Source of the DNA: Westiellopsis prolifica IICB1
Lineage (GTDB): Bacteria; Cyanobacteriota; Cyanobacteriia; Cyanobacteriales; Nostocaceae
Direction of reading: 5' to 3'
Length of the DNA: 64,000 bases
NCBI RefSeq assembly: GCF_004323185.1
Contig: NZ_NAPS01000002.1
Coordinates: 2,376,083-2,440,082 of the forward strand
Below, in pieces: positions 47,809-57,185 of this stretch. Each line of letters opens with the position of its first letter. The first letter of the stretch is position 1. The notes under the pieces were generated by a model. It was not told the origin of the DNA. It made no database searches and saw only the letters and a program-made list of their open reading frames with translations. Position numbers and translations under genes: made by a program.

Positions 47809-48372
47809 ATGCATCCAGAAGAACAAGAGGAGGTAAGGAAATTACTTAATGTTGTGATTTCAGAAGGAAAAACCTATCCCCAAAAACAACCCCTCTCACC
47901 ATCACAATTTGCAGCTTATTGGTTAAATCAGGATGCTTTTGTCATCAGAACAACCACTAAATATGCCATACAGCAACCTAAAGAAATATGGAGAGCATTT
48001 TATCTCAAACCAAACTTTCCAGGTCGATGTAGCCATATTTGCAACGCTGGTTTTATTGTACAACCTGACAAGGGGGGATCGGGGATTCTCCAGAGGAGAC
48101 GCTACTTTGTAGACGCGTCAGCGGCTTCTCATAGAGTACGGGGATCGGGGAAAGGGGACAAGGGGGAGAATAATACCCAATGCCCAATGCCCAATGCCCA
48201 ATACCCAATACCCAATACCCAATGCCCAATACCCAATGCCCAATGCCCAATGCCCTTTCCACGATCCCTTTTCCCCGATCCCTTTTCCCCGATCCCCGAT
48301 CCCCTTTGTAACAAAATTGTTAATCATGAATTCTATATACAGCTCAAGCCAGTATTAGATCATAAATGTTAG
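47809..48372 (+). pseudogene. GNAT-type acetyltransferase gene truncated by repeat DNA
   Basis: The first ~88 residues look like an N-acetyltransferase: an N-terminal helix (MHPEEQEEVRKLLNVVI), GKTYPQKQPLS, an FYLKPNFPGRCSHICNAG strand and the start of GFIVQP, which should be followed by the acetyl-CoA loop (RGxGxG/A). Instead, from about 48072 the frame runs into G-rich repeats and a CCCAATG heptamer array, giving a meaningless Pro/Asn/Gln-rich tail. The acetyl-CoA loop and the rest of the domain are missing and no remainder is found downstream. I treat it as broken; a truncated peptide might still be made. Confidence 0.75.
48175..48255. repeat. Heptanucleotide tandem array (ACCCAAT/GCCCAAT), about 11.5 units
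   Basis: Eleven and a half heptamers alternate between ACCCAAT and GCCCAAT. They are flanked by GGGGATCGGGG on the left and CCCCGATCCC-type repeats on the right, so the whole 48068-48305 interval is repeat DNA. It resembles the STRR class of heterocystous cyanobacteria. Confidence 0.9.
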
Positions 48373-48420
48373 GATTGCCACAGAGAGAGAATAGCGAGCA
48401 TAGTAAGGAAAAAAAACTGA

Positions 48421-50577
48421 ATGGGAGAATTTGAGAAGTCAATATCCTTCGATGGAAGGGATATTCGACTGAAGGTGGGTTTACTAGCACCCCAGGCTGG
48501 TGGATCGGTGTTGATACAATCTGGGGATACGGCAGTTCTAGTTACAGCTACGCGATCAGCAGCCAGAGAAGGCGTTGATTTTCTGCCCCTCACAGTAGAT
48601 TACGAAGAAAGATTATACGCAGCAGGTAGAATCCCTGGAGGAATGTTGCGACGTGAAGGTCGTCCACCAGAGAGAGCAATTCTCACCAGCCGTCTTATTG
48701 ACCGCCCTTTACGTCCTTTGTTCCCCTCTTGGTTACGGGATGATCTGCAAGTTATTGCGCTGACTCTTTCTATGGATGAGCTAGTACCGCCAGATGTGCT
48801 AGCTGTTACTGGTGCTTCTATTGCTACACTGTTGGCAAAAATTCCCTTTAATGGGCCTATGGCAGCCGTGCGCGTCGGTTTGGTGGGTGATGATTTTATT
48901 ATTAATCCCACTTATGCAGAAATCGAAGCTGGAGACTTGGATTTAATAGTGGCAGGTTCGCCGGATGGTGTAATCATGGTGGAAGCGGGAGCTAATCAGC
49001 TACCCGAACGTGATATTCTTGAGGCGATTGAATTTGGTTACGAAGCTGTGCAAGATTTAATTCAAGCGCAGCGTGATTTAATTGCACAATTGGGTTTGGA
49101 AATAGTGCATGAAGCACCACCAGAACCTGATCAATCACTCAGTAACTTTATTAGCGATCGCGCTACCGACGAAATTAAAAAAATCCTCTCACAATTTGAT
49201 TTCGATAAAACCGAGCGGGATACAGCTTTAGATGCGGTCAAAGAATCCATCGCAACTGCGATCGCCGAACTACCAGAAGAAGATCCAATTCGAGTGGCTG
49301 CAACCACTAATGCCAAAGCTCTGGATAATACTTTCAAAGACATCACCAAAAAGCTGATGCGCCGCCAGATCATCGAAGATAATGTGCGGGTCGATGGTCG
49401 TAAGTTGGATGAAGTTCGTCCTGTTTCCTGTGCAACTAGTTTATTACCCAAGCGAGTCCACGGTAGTGGTTTATTCAATCGGGGACTAACTCAAGTTTTA
49501 TCTGCTTGTACGCTTGGTACACCCGGAGATGCTCAAAACTTAAATGACGATTTGCAGCAAGACCAAGCAAAGCGCTACATGCACCATTACAACTTCCCGC
49601 CGTTCTCTGTTGGGGAAACCAAACCCATGCGGGCGCCGGGACGTCGAGAAATAGGTCACGGGGCGCTGGCGGAAAGATCTATTTTACCAGTGCTACCACC
49701 TAAAGAGGAATTCCCCTACGTAATTCGCGTAGTATCGGAAGTGCTTTCTTCCAATGGTTCTACCTCAATGGGTTCGGTGTGTGGTTCCACTCTGGCTTTA
49801 ATGGATGCAGGTGTACCAATAATCAAACCTGTGAGTGGTGCAGCCATGGGTTTGATTAAAGAAGGTGATGAAGTACGAGTTCTGACAGACATTCAAGGGA
49901 TCGAAGACTTTTTAGGTGACATGGATTTCAAGGTCGCCGGTACAGATGCAGGGATTACGGCCTTGCAAATGGATATGAAAATCAGCGGTTTGTCCTTGGA
50001 TATTATTTCCCAAGCTGTCAATCAAGCAAGAGGCGCACGCTTGCATATCCTGGAGAAAATGCTCCAGGCAATTGACCAGCCACGCACAGAGATGTCACCC
50101 TATGCTCCACGTCTGCTGACGATCAAGATTGATCAAGACATGATTGGTCTGGTGATTGGGCCTGGAGGTAAGACCATCAAGGGAATTACTGAAGAGACTG
50201 GTGCTAAAATTGACATTGAAGACGATGGTACCGTAACTATTTCTGCGGTGGATGAAAACAAGGCCAGGAGAGCTAAGAGCATCATTCAAGGCATGACGCG
50301 GAAGCTGAATGAGGGTGATGTTTACGTAGGCAGAGTGACCCGAATTATACCGATTGGCGCGTTTGTGGAGTTTTTGCCAGGGAAAGAAGGCATGATCCAC
50401 ATTTCTCAACTTGCTGACTACCGGGTTGGTAAGGTTGAAGATGAAGTTGCAGTTGGTGATGAAGTAATTGTCAAAGTACGTGAAATTGACAATAAGGGTA
50501 GAATCAATCTTACTCGTTTAGGTATTCATCCTGAGCAAGCGGCAGCAGCACGTGACCAAGCAACATCAAACAAATAA
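48421..50577 (+). CDS. pnp: Polyribonucleotide nucleotidyltransferase
   Basis: A 718-residue 3'-5' exoribonuclease and poly(A)-forming enzyme of RNA turnover. Domains in order: RNase PH-like 1 (about 10-145), helical domain (150-230), RNase PH-like 2 (about 315-540, with [13 protein letters not shown] and [18 protein letters not shown]), KH domain (about 560-615, [11 protein letters not shown]) and S1 domain (about 625-695, [20 protein letters not shown]). Length and start are standard. It often forms complexes with RNase E in cyanobacteria. A single gene. Confidence 0.98.
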   Translation: MGEFEKSISFDGRDIRLKVGLLAPQAGGSVLIQSGDTAVLVTATRSAAREGVDFLPLTVDYEERLYAAGRIPGGMLRREGRPPERAILTSRLIDRPLRPLFPSWLRDDLQVIALTLSMDELVPPDVLAVTGASIATLLAKIPFNGPMAAVRVGLVGDDFIINPTYAEIEAGDLDLIVAGSPDGVIMVEAGANQLPERDILEAIEFGYEAVQDLIQAQRDLIAQLGLEIVHEAPPEPDQSLSNFISDRATDEIKKILSQFDFDKTERDTALDAVKESIATAIAELPEEDPIRVAATTNAKALDNTFKDITKKLMRRQIIEDNVRVDGRKLDEVRPVSCATSLLPKRVHGSGLFNRGLTQVLSACTLGTPGDAQNLNDDLQQDQAKRYMHHYNFPPFSVGETKPMRAPGRREIGHGALAERSILPVLPPKEEFPYVIRVVSEVLSSNGSTSMGSVCGSTLALMDAGVPIIKPVSGAAMGLIKEGDEVRVLTDIQGIEDFLGDMDFKVAGTDAGITALQMDMKISGLSLDIISQAVNQARGARLHILEKMLQAIDQPRTEMSPYAPRLLTIKIDQDMIGLVIGPGGKTIKGITEETGAKIDIEDDGTVTISAVDENKARRAKSIIQGMTRKLNEGDVYVGRVTRIIPIGAFVEFLPGKEGMIHISQLADYRVGKVEDEVAVGDEVIVKVREIDNKGRINLTRLGIHPEQAAAARDQATSNK

Positions 50578-50596
50578 CAAATAAATAGGAGGTCTG

Positions 50597-50629
50597 GTAG
50601 TGAGCGCTTAAGCGCTCTATCAAAGGACT
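50597..50629. repeat. Nested palindromic repeat, truncated copy
   Basis: GTAGTGAG plus the palindrome GAGCGCTTAAGCGCTC (50602-50617) match copy A at 36237. The second half is degraded to AGGACTAG. Confidence 0.7.
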
Positions 50630-50711
50630 AGAAAATACAATTGCACAAGCGATCGCAAACTAAAAAAACTAAGCCCGCAAGCCCGCTAGTGTACTGCGGG
50701 CTAATAGTCTA

Positions 50712-50730
50712 AGTCTACTAAAAGTAGACT
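50712..50730. terminator. Perfect hairpin between pnp and the HlyD-family gene
   Basis: AGTCTACT (50712-50719) and AGTAGACT (50723-50730) form a perfect 8-bp stem with an AAA loop, between the convergent 3' ends of pnp and the HlyD gene. There is no T-run, so the terminator role is only likely. A second possible stem, AGCCCGC with GCGGGCT, lies just before it. Confidence 0.45.
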
Positions 50731-50744
50731 GACTGAATAAGCTT

Positions 50745-51788
50745 TTAATTACCCGTCACTTTTACAACTGCTGACATTCCGGGAGTGATACGCGATTCAT
50801 ACCCTTTAATACTCGCCGGATCAAACATAATTTTGACAGGAATTCTGCGTATATCACTGGTATTAACAGAATTTCCTGTGTTATTGTTTGGCGGAATCAT
50901 AGCAATGCTTTCTACTTTACCTGCAAAGTTACGACTCGGAAAGGCAGATATTTTGATATTCACCCTTTGTCCTGGTTGTATCTTTTCTAACTGGTTTTCA
51001 GGGAAATTACCAATAACCCAAGGGTCTGGTTGCACGACAGTGAAAAGAGTTTGACCCGGTTCTACCCGTTGTCCTATTTGGATATTTTTGTTACCTATTT
51101 TGCCAGGAACCATGGCATTAATATTGGTATAGGATAATTGTAGTTCAGCTTTTTTAACCTCTGCCTGTTTTTGAGCGATCGCAGCCAATGCAGTTTTATA
51201 CTGTTGTTCGCTGATATCTCTTTGTTGAGTCGCTTGTGCTTGGAGGAAATTCTGTCTAGCTTGAGTATTGCTGTCTAGGGGAAATGGCTGCGATGCTGAA
51301 ACCGGAACTGGAACATTTTTAATTTTTTTCTGTGCTAAAGCTGCTTGTTGTTTGGCTAACTCTAAAGATGCTTTCGCCTGGGCAACAGATACTTGATAAT
51401 CTTGAGGATCAAGTTTTACTAACACTGTTCCCGGAGTTATCAATTGATTCTCGTTGACTGGAATTTGGTTGACTATCCCTGAGACACGAGCAGTTACAGG
51501 ATAAATGTCTGCGGTAATATAGGCGTTATCGGTTTGGGGAAAACTTTGGCTATACTGCCATTGACGATAAGCGTAAATTCCGGATGCAATAGCTCCTGCA
51601 CCTAAAATTACTCCCAATACCACAACAGGCAGCAAACGGTTTTGAGATAGAGGTACTCTGGTTTTGGTATTACTATTTGATCCAGCAGGAGTGATAGCTG
51701 TAACCTCTGGCTCTACAACTGGAGTTTTTTGTTCCTCCACTCCTGTAACTTGTTGTGCGTGTTGTTGTAAAGAATCTACGCCTTCCAT
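50745..51788 (-). CDS. HlyD/EmrA-family membrane fusion protein
   Basis: About 347 residues. A cytoplasmic N-terminus is followed by one membrane helix (LLPVVVLGVILGAGAIASGI), then the periplasmic adaptor: lipoyl-like half with DNAYITADIYPVTARVSGIV, a coiled-coil hairpin rich in Gln and Ala, and the second half with IGQRVEPGQTLFTVV and the beta-barrel. The ATG at 51788 (MEGVDSLQQ) has AGAGGG nearby, so I prefer it to the longer frame from 51851. Such adaptors link an inner-membrane pump (MFS or ABC) to an outer-membrane channel. No pump gene is adjacent. Confidence 0.9.
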   Translation of the reverse strand: MEGVDSLQQHAQQVTGVEEQKTPVVEPEVTAITPAGSNSNTKTRVPLSQNRLLPVVVLGVILGAGAIASGIYAYRQWQYSQSFPQTDNAYITADIYPVTARVSGIVNQIPVNENQLITPGTVLVKLDPQDYQVSVAQAKASLELAKQQAALAQKKIKNVPVPVSASQPFPLDSNTQARQNFLQAQATQQRDISEQQYKTALAAIAQKQAEVKKAELQLSYTNINAMVPGKIGNKNIQIGQRVEPGQTLFTVVQPDPWVIGNFPENQLEKIQPGQRVNIKISAFPSRNFAGKVESIAMIPPNNNTGNSVNTSDIRRIPVKIMFDPASIKGYESRITPGMSAVVKVTGN

Positions 51789-52131
51789 CTGCGACCCTCT
51801 TTTCAGTAATACTTCAAGATTTCTTATTAACAATTGACAACAAATATACAAGTGCTTTAATACACTAGGTGCTAGGAGTAATGTTGATATTATTATATGC
51901 TTTCGCCTGATTTTTTTATTTTGAATATTTATTTATATTTTTGCTTAATTAACCACTGATACATACGAACTTAAATTAAGTGTATTTTGTATATATTAAG
52001 ACAGTTTAATTATAAAAACATTGAAATTCAAGGACTAAAGTCCTGATTCCAAACTTGAGCGATCGCAATTTTTCATAATGATATATATATTTGTGGGACA
52101 ATCAAGATAGTTCATCCCACAATAAAAACTA
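51789..52131. other. Intergenic region upstream of the HlyD gene
   Basis: 343 bp, AT-rich. It holds a half copy of the palindromic repeat family (AGGACTAAAGTCCT at 52031-52044) and a run of TATATATAT near 52080. The HlyD promoter should be at its left end, but no clear box is seen. Confidence 0.5.
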
Positions 52132-53304
52132 CTATATTGTTGCTTCTGGCAAAATCAACATTGCATCACCAAACGAATAAAAACGATATTGAGATGCTAT
52201 GGCTTCTTGATAAAGATTCAATAATCTTTGCCTACCAATTAACGCACTTACTAACATCAACAAACTTGAACGTGGTAAATGAAAGTTAGTAATCATACCT
52301 TCGACTACTCGCCATTGATAACCAGGATAGATAAACAAATTAGTCTTACCACAAAATGGTTGTAGTTCACCTTTAGTTGCAGCTCCTTCCAAAGCACGGA
52401 CTACCGTTGTACCCACAGCAATAATCCGACCACCAGCAGCTTTAGTAGCACGAATTTGTTCTACAGTATTTTGAGGTACTTCTATCCATTCTTCATGCAT
52501 TGTGTGGGTAGTGACGTTTTCCACTTCTACCGGACGAAATGTTCCTACACCAACGTGCAATGTCACAAAAGCTTGATTAATATTTTGTTCGCGTAACTTT
52601 TGTAATAATTCTGGAGTAAAGTGCAGTCCTGCTGTGGGAGCAGCAACCGCCCCTGGATTTTGAGCATATACTGTTTGATACTGTTCGCTTTGAGCTTCAG
52701 TTGTCGTGATGTATGGCGGTAGAGGTATTTCACCAAATGCATCCAGCAATTGCAACAAAGAAACTTCTTCTGGCAGTTCAAATTGTAGCAAACGACCTCC
52801 AGTCGCGGCGTCGGTTGCTATGACAGTCGCAGTTAATGAGTGATAGGGAACTGGGGTGGTGGGGTGGTCGCCATCAGTGTTAACCTTCGCTGTGAAAACA
52901 ATTTGCGAACCGCGTTTAAAACGTTTTCCCGGTTTGACTAAAGCTAACCAACGGTTATGCTGTCTTTCCTCTAGCAGTAATACTTCTACCTCTGCTCCTG
53001 TTAATTTGTGACCATATAACCGGGCTGGAAGAACTCGTGTATTATTCATCACTAGTAAATCCCCCGGACGTAGGATTTGTGGTAAATCTCGAAAGATGTA
53101 GTGTTGGGGTGCGGTTTCTGTACCTACATTCTGAGAATTTACAACTAGGAGTCTAGAACTATCTCTGGGAACTGCTGGGTTTTGAGCAATTAGTTCGGTT
53201 GGTAATTCATAATCGTACCCAGCTAACGAGAAATCTAGTTCAGAATTTTCTGATGTTTGTTTAGATATTAAATGAGAATTTGTTTTTGCGAGTTGTTCCT
53301 GCAT
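52132..53304 (-). CDS. queA: tRNA preQ1(34) S-adenosylmethionine ribosyltransferase-isomerase
   Basis: A 390-residue enzyme that adds the epoxycyclopentane ring from S-adenosylmethionine to preQ1 at the tRNA wobble position in queuosine synthesis. Family motifs: [70 protein letters not shown] and [16 protein letters not shown]. The N-terminus carries ~27 extra residues before the conserved [11 protein letters not shown]; either this extension is real or translation starts later. It is divergent from the 53490 gene. Confidence 0.95.
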   Translation of the reverse strand: MQEQLAKTNSHLISKQTSENSELDFSLAGYDYELPTELIAQNPAVPRDSSRLLVVNSQNVGTETAPQHYIFRDLPQILRPGDLLVMNNTRVLPARLYGHKLTGAEVEVLLLEERQHNRWLALVKPGKRFKRGSQIVFTAKVNTDGDHPTTPVPYHSLTATVIATDAATGGRLLQFELPEEVSLLQLLDAFGEIPLPPYITTTEAQSEQYQTVYAQNPGAVAAPTAGLHFTPELLQKLREQNINQAFVTLHVGVGTFRPVEVENVTTHTMHEEWIEVPQNTVEQIRATKAAGGRIIAVGTTVVRALEGAATKGELQPFCGKTNLFIYPGYQWRVVEGMITNFHLPRSSLLMLVSALIGRQRLLNLYQEAIASQYRFYSFGDAMLILPEATI

Positions 53305-53489
53305 TGAGATTTTAGACTTTCTTAAACAAGGTGGTTGAGAATAGTGGGTTCTAAAAGAACTCTAAAGTATTGCCGACAAAATAGATTCTTCGACTTTAAG
53401 ATAGATAGCATTAAGTACCACTGAGGCAACTATATGAAAATTGGGTAAACCTCCCTATCCAAAAACGGGGGCTTTTACCCTACCAGGTT

Positions 53490-53936
53490 GTGACTCACTC
53501 TACCGATAATAGAAATGTAGGATTGGCTTTGATCCCAAGCACCAAGATGGAATACTTGTATTATCTGGCAAATGCCAGTCTCACTCTGAGGGTTGTTCAA
53601 TACTTGCACGCTAAACCCCAAATACCTGTTTCCTTCATCACCGTAATTCATCAAATTGATGGTTGGGTGGTTAGAGTCAAACTGAGAAAACAGGTATCGC
53701 CCCAAGAAGATGGTGACATTCGAGCTTTTTTGAATGAATTAGGAATTAGCTACGAACCGCCAATGCGAGTACAGATGGCACTTTGGAGTTTAGAGGCTGG
53801 TCAGTGTCCTGTTGATGTTATGCGTCGTTATCAAGTTGCTATTGTTTCTCATGGTAGACCAGAAAAAGAGGAAATTGAGGCATTTAGACAACAATTTGTT
53901 AGAGGATTAGGTTATTGTCCAGAAACTTTGGCGTAA
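53490..53936 (+). CDS. Conserved-looking hypothetical protein
   Basis: A 148-residue frame from a GTG, or 129 residues from the ATG at 53547 (MEYLYYLANASLTLRVVQYL), which seems the more natural start. The product is soluble, with a beta-strand-rich middle (FITVIHQIDGWVVRVKLRKQ) and a helical C-terminus (EIEAFRQQFVRGLGY). I do not recognise a named family. It is divergent from queA with a shared 185-bp upstream region. Confidence 0.6.
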   Translation: MTHSTDNRNVGLALIPSTKMEYLYYLANASLTLRVVQYLHAKPQIPVSFITVIHQIDGWVVRVKLRKQVSPQEDGDIRAFLNELGISYEPPMRVQMALWSLEAGQCPVDVMRRYQVAIVSHGRPEKEEIEAFRQQFVRGLGYCPETLA

Positions 53937-54092
53937 CCAAATCAGTTAACAGTGATCAGTTATCAGTTATCAGCTTGAAAAATTATAGGTCAGCCTTGAA
54001 ATATAATTAGGGCAAAAAACAAAGATGTATGGAGGTAATTGGTAATAGTTGATAATTTGTTGTTAAAAACAACAAAAAACTCACAATAGCCA

Positions 54093-54722
54093 CTATCCAA
54101 AATCATCGGCTACATCAAAAGCCGCAGGAATGTATTCTTGTAATGTTAATTTATACCCTGCCATATACGAGCTAATTAGGTTTTTTTCTTGAAATTTATC
54201 CTTACTAAATTTTGTTGATATTTGACGATAACTAACAATAGCAACGTCAAATCGACAAGGGTAATCTGCTTGATCAGGGTGTGTTACTAAAAACATCTGT
54301 GCTGTACGCCAAAGCTTAACTTGCTTTGATGAGGCTATAGCACTTCTTCCTCCCGCATCCCAATTATTGGGACTGCGGGTTTTTACTTCGACAAACGCCA
54401 GTGTGGGAGAAGCGGTGAGTGAGGACATAAAAGACAAGGGAGAGAGGGGAGACAAGGGAGAGGGGAGAGACAAGGGGGAAAGATTGCTCCCTTGTCCCCC
54501 ATGTCCCCCATGTCCCCCATGTCCTCCTTGTCCCCCATGTCCCCCACGTCCCAATGTCCCCGCGTCTTCTTCCACATACTGAGCAATAATATCAATTTCT
54601 CCCCAGCGACAACGCCAGCGACGATCAATAATTACCCAACCTTGAGATTGTAAGCAATGTGCTACTAAGTCTTCTCCTGCGTTGCCGATATCGAGATAAT
54701 GGTAAGGAGAATGGTTGGTCAT
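54093..54722 (-). CDS. YraN family (UPF0102) endonuclease-like protein with repeat insertion
   Basis: A 209-residue protein where the family usually has about 120-150. The restriction-like core is intact: [14 protein letters not shown], then [13 protein letters not shown] (Glu42 and Asp44), then [10 protein letters not shown] (Glu112 and Lys114). Between these, about residues 52-105 are a low-complexity insertion of Gly-Gly-His and Ser-Pro-Leu repeats encoded by CCCATGTCC-type DNA repeats (54408-54569), in frame. The insert falls between the active-site strands. Function of the family is unknown; a nuclease or Holliday-junction role is guessed from the fold. Start ATG overlaps the region upstream of the divergent pentapeptide gene. 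Confidence 0.88.
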   Translation of the reverse strand: MTNHSPYHYLDIGNAGEDLVAHCLQSQGWVIIDRRWRCRWGEIDIIAQYVEEDAGTLGRGGHGGQGGHGGHGGHGGQGSNLSPLSLPSPLSPLSPLSFMSSLTASPTLAFVEVKTRSPNNWDAGGRSAIASSKQVKLWRTAQMFLVTHPDQADYPCRFDVAIVSYRQISTKFSKDKFQEKNLISSYMAGYKLTLQEYIPAAFDVADDFG

Positions 54723-54737
54723 TGGTTGAAAGTTACA

Positions 54738-55247
54738 ATGAGTTCTAAGTTGAGCGATCGCATTACAATAAGCATACTAAGTGTGTTGTTTTTGGCTGTG
54801 ATGGCTATCACAGTTGCTCTAGCTTTCCCCGAAAGTGCTGTAGCAATTAACTACAACAACCGAACCTTAGAAGCGGCTGATTTTTCCAAGCAGGATTTAA
54901 CAGATTCTAGCTTTGATCATGCCAATCTTCGTAATAGCAACTTCAGTAATTCCAATTTACGTGGTGTCAGATTCTTTTCGTCAAATTTAACTTCGGTAGA
55001 TTTCACCGACTCTGACCTCAGTTATGCCGATTTAGAATCAGCACGAATGACTAAAGCCAATTTGACGAATGCTGTCTTAGAAGGCGCATTTACAACTGGC
55101 ACTATGTTTAATGGAGCAACAATTGATGGTGCAGATTTTACTGATACCTACATCCGTGAGGACATGCTTAAGAAATTATGTGAAGTAGCTCAAGGTACTA
55201 ACCCAATCACAGGACGGAATACTCGCGATACTTTAGCTTGTCCTTAA
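54738..55247 (+). CDS. Lumenal/periplasmic pentapeptide-repeat protein
   Basis: A 169-residue protein from the ATG at 54738; a longer frame from 54699 overlaps the divergent yraN-like gene. It has an export signal ([20 protein letters not shown], then an AVA-like cleavage site). About 14 pentapeptide repeats follow ([20 protein letters not shown] and so on), forming a right-handed beta helix. The C-terminus [20 protein letters not shown] is typical of cyanobacterial and chloroplast thylakoid-lumen pentapeptide proteins. The molecular role of this group is unknown. Confidence 0.88.
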   Translation: MSSKLSDRITISILSVLFLAVMAITVALAFPESAVAINYNNRTLEAADFSKQDLTDSSFDHANLRNSNFSNSNLRGVRFFSSNLTSVDFTDSDLSYADLESARMTKANLTNAVLEGAFTTGTMFNGATIDGADFTDTYIREDMLKKLCEVAQGTNPITGRNTRDTLACP

Positions 55248-55898
55248 TTGTTGATAACTTGGTGTCTTGGTGTCTTGGTGTTTTAACCACAAAGACACTA
55301 AGACACGAAGAGAATTTGCCTCATGTGAGTGTATGTAAAATCTATTAGTTTGCAGTTTTTCCTCAAATATCTTTCTCTAGTATGGTTAAGCTTGGTTAGT
55401 AAAGTTGTAAGTTGAATAAAGAATAAAGAAAAAATTAAAAAATAAAAATTTAAATATTATTAAGCAATTCTACTCATGATTTTGTTTGTATTAGGGTCTT
55501 TAGCCTTTATTTTGAGGACTAAAGTCCTAACTACGAACTTAAAATCATATGCCAGTTGCATAAGTCTTGACTATTTTGAGCTTTAATCATCAATCAAATG
55601 AATACAGATTAGGATTTTCCCTTTACCTTTTACCGATTTACTTAAGAAGGGTATGCTTACTCAATTGTTGCAAATTATTTAGTTAGCAATTTCCAGGTAA
55701 AGTTTATTTTCAAATGATGCAAGAAGAATGAAAGTACTGTTAGTCTGTTTATGTAAGAAAATACTAGTTTGAAGTTGCTTAGAGGTAGATTTTGTTCTTA
55801 ATAAGTTTTAACAATTGCCGCAGCTAATTAACTGAAAAGAGATTGATGAATTATTAAGATTAACTAAAAAAATTATATTTATTGGTTTTCTAATTACT
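55248..55898. other. Long AT-rich intergenic region with dispersed repeats
   Basis: 651 bp with no convincing gene. At 55259-55308 there is the short form of the GTGTCTTGGTG inverted repeat that at 31711-31900 is split by an insert. At 55514-55538 there is a half copy of the palindromic family (AGGACTAAAGTCCT then AACTACGAAC). The right half is featureless AT-rich DNA. Confidence 0.55.
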
Positions 55899-56258
55899 AT
55901 GTTGAATTTCTTGAAGCGAATTGGTAGTCGGAATATGAAACATTACTCTGATGCATGGATTGAAGAATGGTGTAAAGATAACGGCTGGACAGATTTATTT
56001 ATTGAGCGCTGTAACAGTTACTGGGCTTTTCCTCCTGGCGCAGTAATGCCAGAACCAATTCCGATGCAAGTTCTCAGAGTTATTAAAGCCGAAAAAGGAT
56101 TAACCTGTGAAGAACGTTTTTGGTCGCTCACAGCAGTAATTGCAACTATGATTGCAGCTTTTGTGACCTATTGGTTGAGATGTCCGATACCATTGGTAGC
56201 AGCTTTCGCTTTTAATGCGGTGACGGTGGCTCAACTTGAGGTTGAGGATGCTTATTAA
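55899..56258 (+). CDS. Small membrane hypothetical protein
   Basis: A 119-residue protein (107 if started at the second ATG, 55935). The N-terminal part is soluble with several Trp residues (DAWIEEWCKDNGWTDLFIER and a Pro-rich FPPGAVMPEPIP). The C-terminal part has two hydrophobic segments (SLTAVIATMIAAFVTYW and IPLVAAFAFNAVTVA). I believe similar proteins occur widely in cyanobacteria, but no function is known to me. A strong palindromic terminator follows. Confidence 0.7.
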   Translation: MLNFLKRIGSRNMKHYSDAWIEEWCKDNGWTDLFIERCNSYWAFPPGAVMPEPIPMQVLRVIKAEKGLTCEERFWSLTAVIATMIAAFVTYWLRCPIPLVAAFAFNAVTVAQLEVEDAY

Positions 56259-56323
56259 AGCAAGAGAAAAGTTAAGGCGTAAAGGGAAAAGAAAAGATTT
56301 ATTTTTGATTTTATGGTTAGAAG

Positions 56324-56349
56324 AGGTGCTGCGATCGCAGCACCTTTTG
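56324..56349. terminator. Perfect palindromic terminator containing a HIP1 site
   Basis: An 11-bp perfect stem, AGGTGCTGCGA (56324-56334) with TCGCAGCACCT (56335-56345), is centred on the HIP1 octamer GCGATCGC and followed by TTTTG. It sits between convergent genes and could serve the small membrane protein gene; on the other strand a short T-run is not evident. Confidence 0.7.
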
Positions 56350-56354
56350 TAGTT

Positions 56355-57068
56355 CTAAATTGCAGCAGAATAAGCTTCATCAAACTTGAGGGTCGTACCT
56401 GTGATAAACTTGGCATCCTCAGAAATTAGAAAAGCAACTGTTTTCGCAAATTCAGCATAGGTAGCAGGACGACCCAACATTAGGTCTGTCGGCAGATTCC
56501 AGCCTTCAAATTCTTCCATACTATCCCCAACAAAGTGGGGTGCTACGGAAATCATACGAATTTTATCAGCTTTGTAACGCTTGGCATAAAGTTTTGTAAA
56601 TCCTTCCATTGCAGTGCGGAGTGTACCGCTAAAGGGTGTCCCCAAATCTGGTTCATGGGAGTCAGATGCGGAAATATTGACAATCACCCCACCCCCTTGT
56701 TTTTGCATAGGTTCTGTAACCAGCCTTGCTATGCGAACAACGCTCAAAAATAGCATTTCAAAATTTTCTAGCCACATTTCATCGGAAATTGATAGTAAAT
56801 CTGGGCGGGGTGGATCTCCAAAACTATTGACCACTGCATCAATGCGACCAAAATTAGCCAACGTCGTATCTACCAAGTGCTGCAAATCTTGGGGATTTGC
56901 AATCGAACCTTGGGTTGCTATACCTCCCAACTCTTCAGCCAACTGGAAGACACTCTTGCTTCGAGCTATGAGTGAAACTTTGTAACCCTGTGCTGCTAAT
57001 TCTCGCGCACAACCTCCTCCGATACCACGACTTGCAGCTGTAACAATCACAACTTTGTGCTGATGCAT
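56355..57068 (-). CDS. Atypical short-chain dehydrogenase/reductase-like protein
   Basis: A 237-residue Rossmann-fold protein. The cofactor site is present as VTAASRGIGGG (residues 9-19), and VVNSFGDPP replaces the usual NNAG. The catalytic serine region is VIVNISASDS (130-137). The expected YxxxK is not there: aligning on the following MEGFTK, the Tyr position is Ser147 and the Lys position Arg151 (PFSGTLRTAMEGF). Subfamilies with such replacements exist, so it may be an enzyme of a divergent SDR group or a non-catalytic relative. It is a single gene. Confidence 0.85.
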   Translation of the reverse strand: MHQHKVVIVTAASRGIGGGCARELAAQGYKVSLIARSKSVFQLAEELGGIATQGSIANPQDLQHLVDTTLANFGRIDAVVNSFGDPPRPDLLSISDEMWLENFEMLFLSVVRIARLVTEPMQKQGGGVIVNISASDSHEPDLGTPFSGTLRTAMEGFTKLYAKRYKADKIRMISVAPHFVGDSMEEFEGWNLPTDLMLGRPATYAEFAKTVAFLISEDAKFITGTTLKFDEAYSAAI

Positions 57069-57121
57069 CGTTTCTGTTCTCCCAATGATTATTGCTGAAA
57101 AAGATTCATCGCCAAGCTGAG

Positions 57122-57177
57122 GTTTGTAGTAAGCACTTTCGTGCTTAAAAATAAGGACTTAAGTCCTTACTACAAAC
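57122..57177. repeat. Nested palindromic repeat, copy B
   Basis: Outer arms GTTTGTAGTAAG (57122-57133) and CTTACTACAAAC (57166-57177) are perfectly complementary. Inside are the hairpin AAGCAC-TTTC-GTGCTT (57131-57146) and the palindrome AAGGACTTAAGTCCTT (57153-57168). Same architecture as copy A with compensating base changes. Confidence 0.85.
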
Positions 57178-57185
57178 TTTCTGAG

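Noticed and set aside
48175-48255. Regular repeat considered as a CRISPR array
   Set aside because: Units are contiguous heptamers without spacers, and no cas genes are nearby.
48053-48327. Several overlapping open frames with repeated Gly-Ile-Gly-His/Trp and Pro-Asn-Ala-Gln patterns
   Set aside because: They are translations of the heptamer array; because 7 is not a multiple of 3 the repeat stays open in several frames.
54367-54628. Frames with Cys-Pro-Pro and Gly-Asp-Met repeats opposite or beside the YraN gene
   Set aside because: Shadows of the tandem repeat; the YraN frame contains the conserved active-site motifs.
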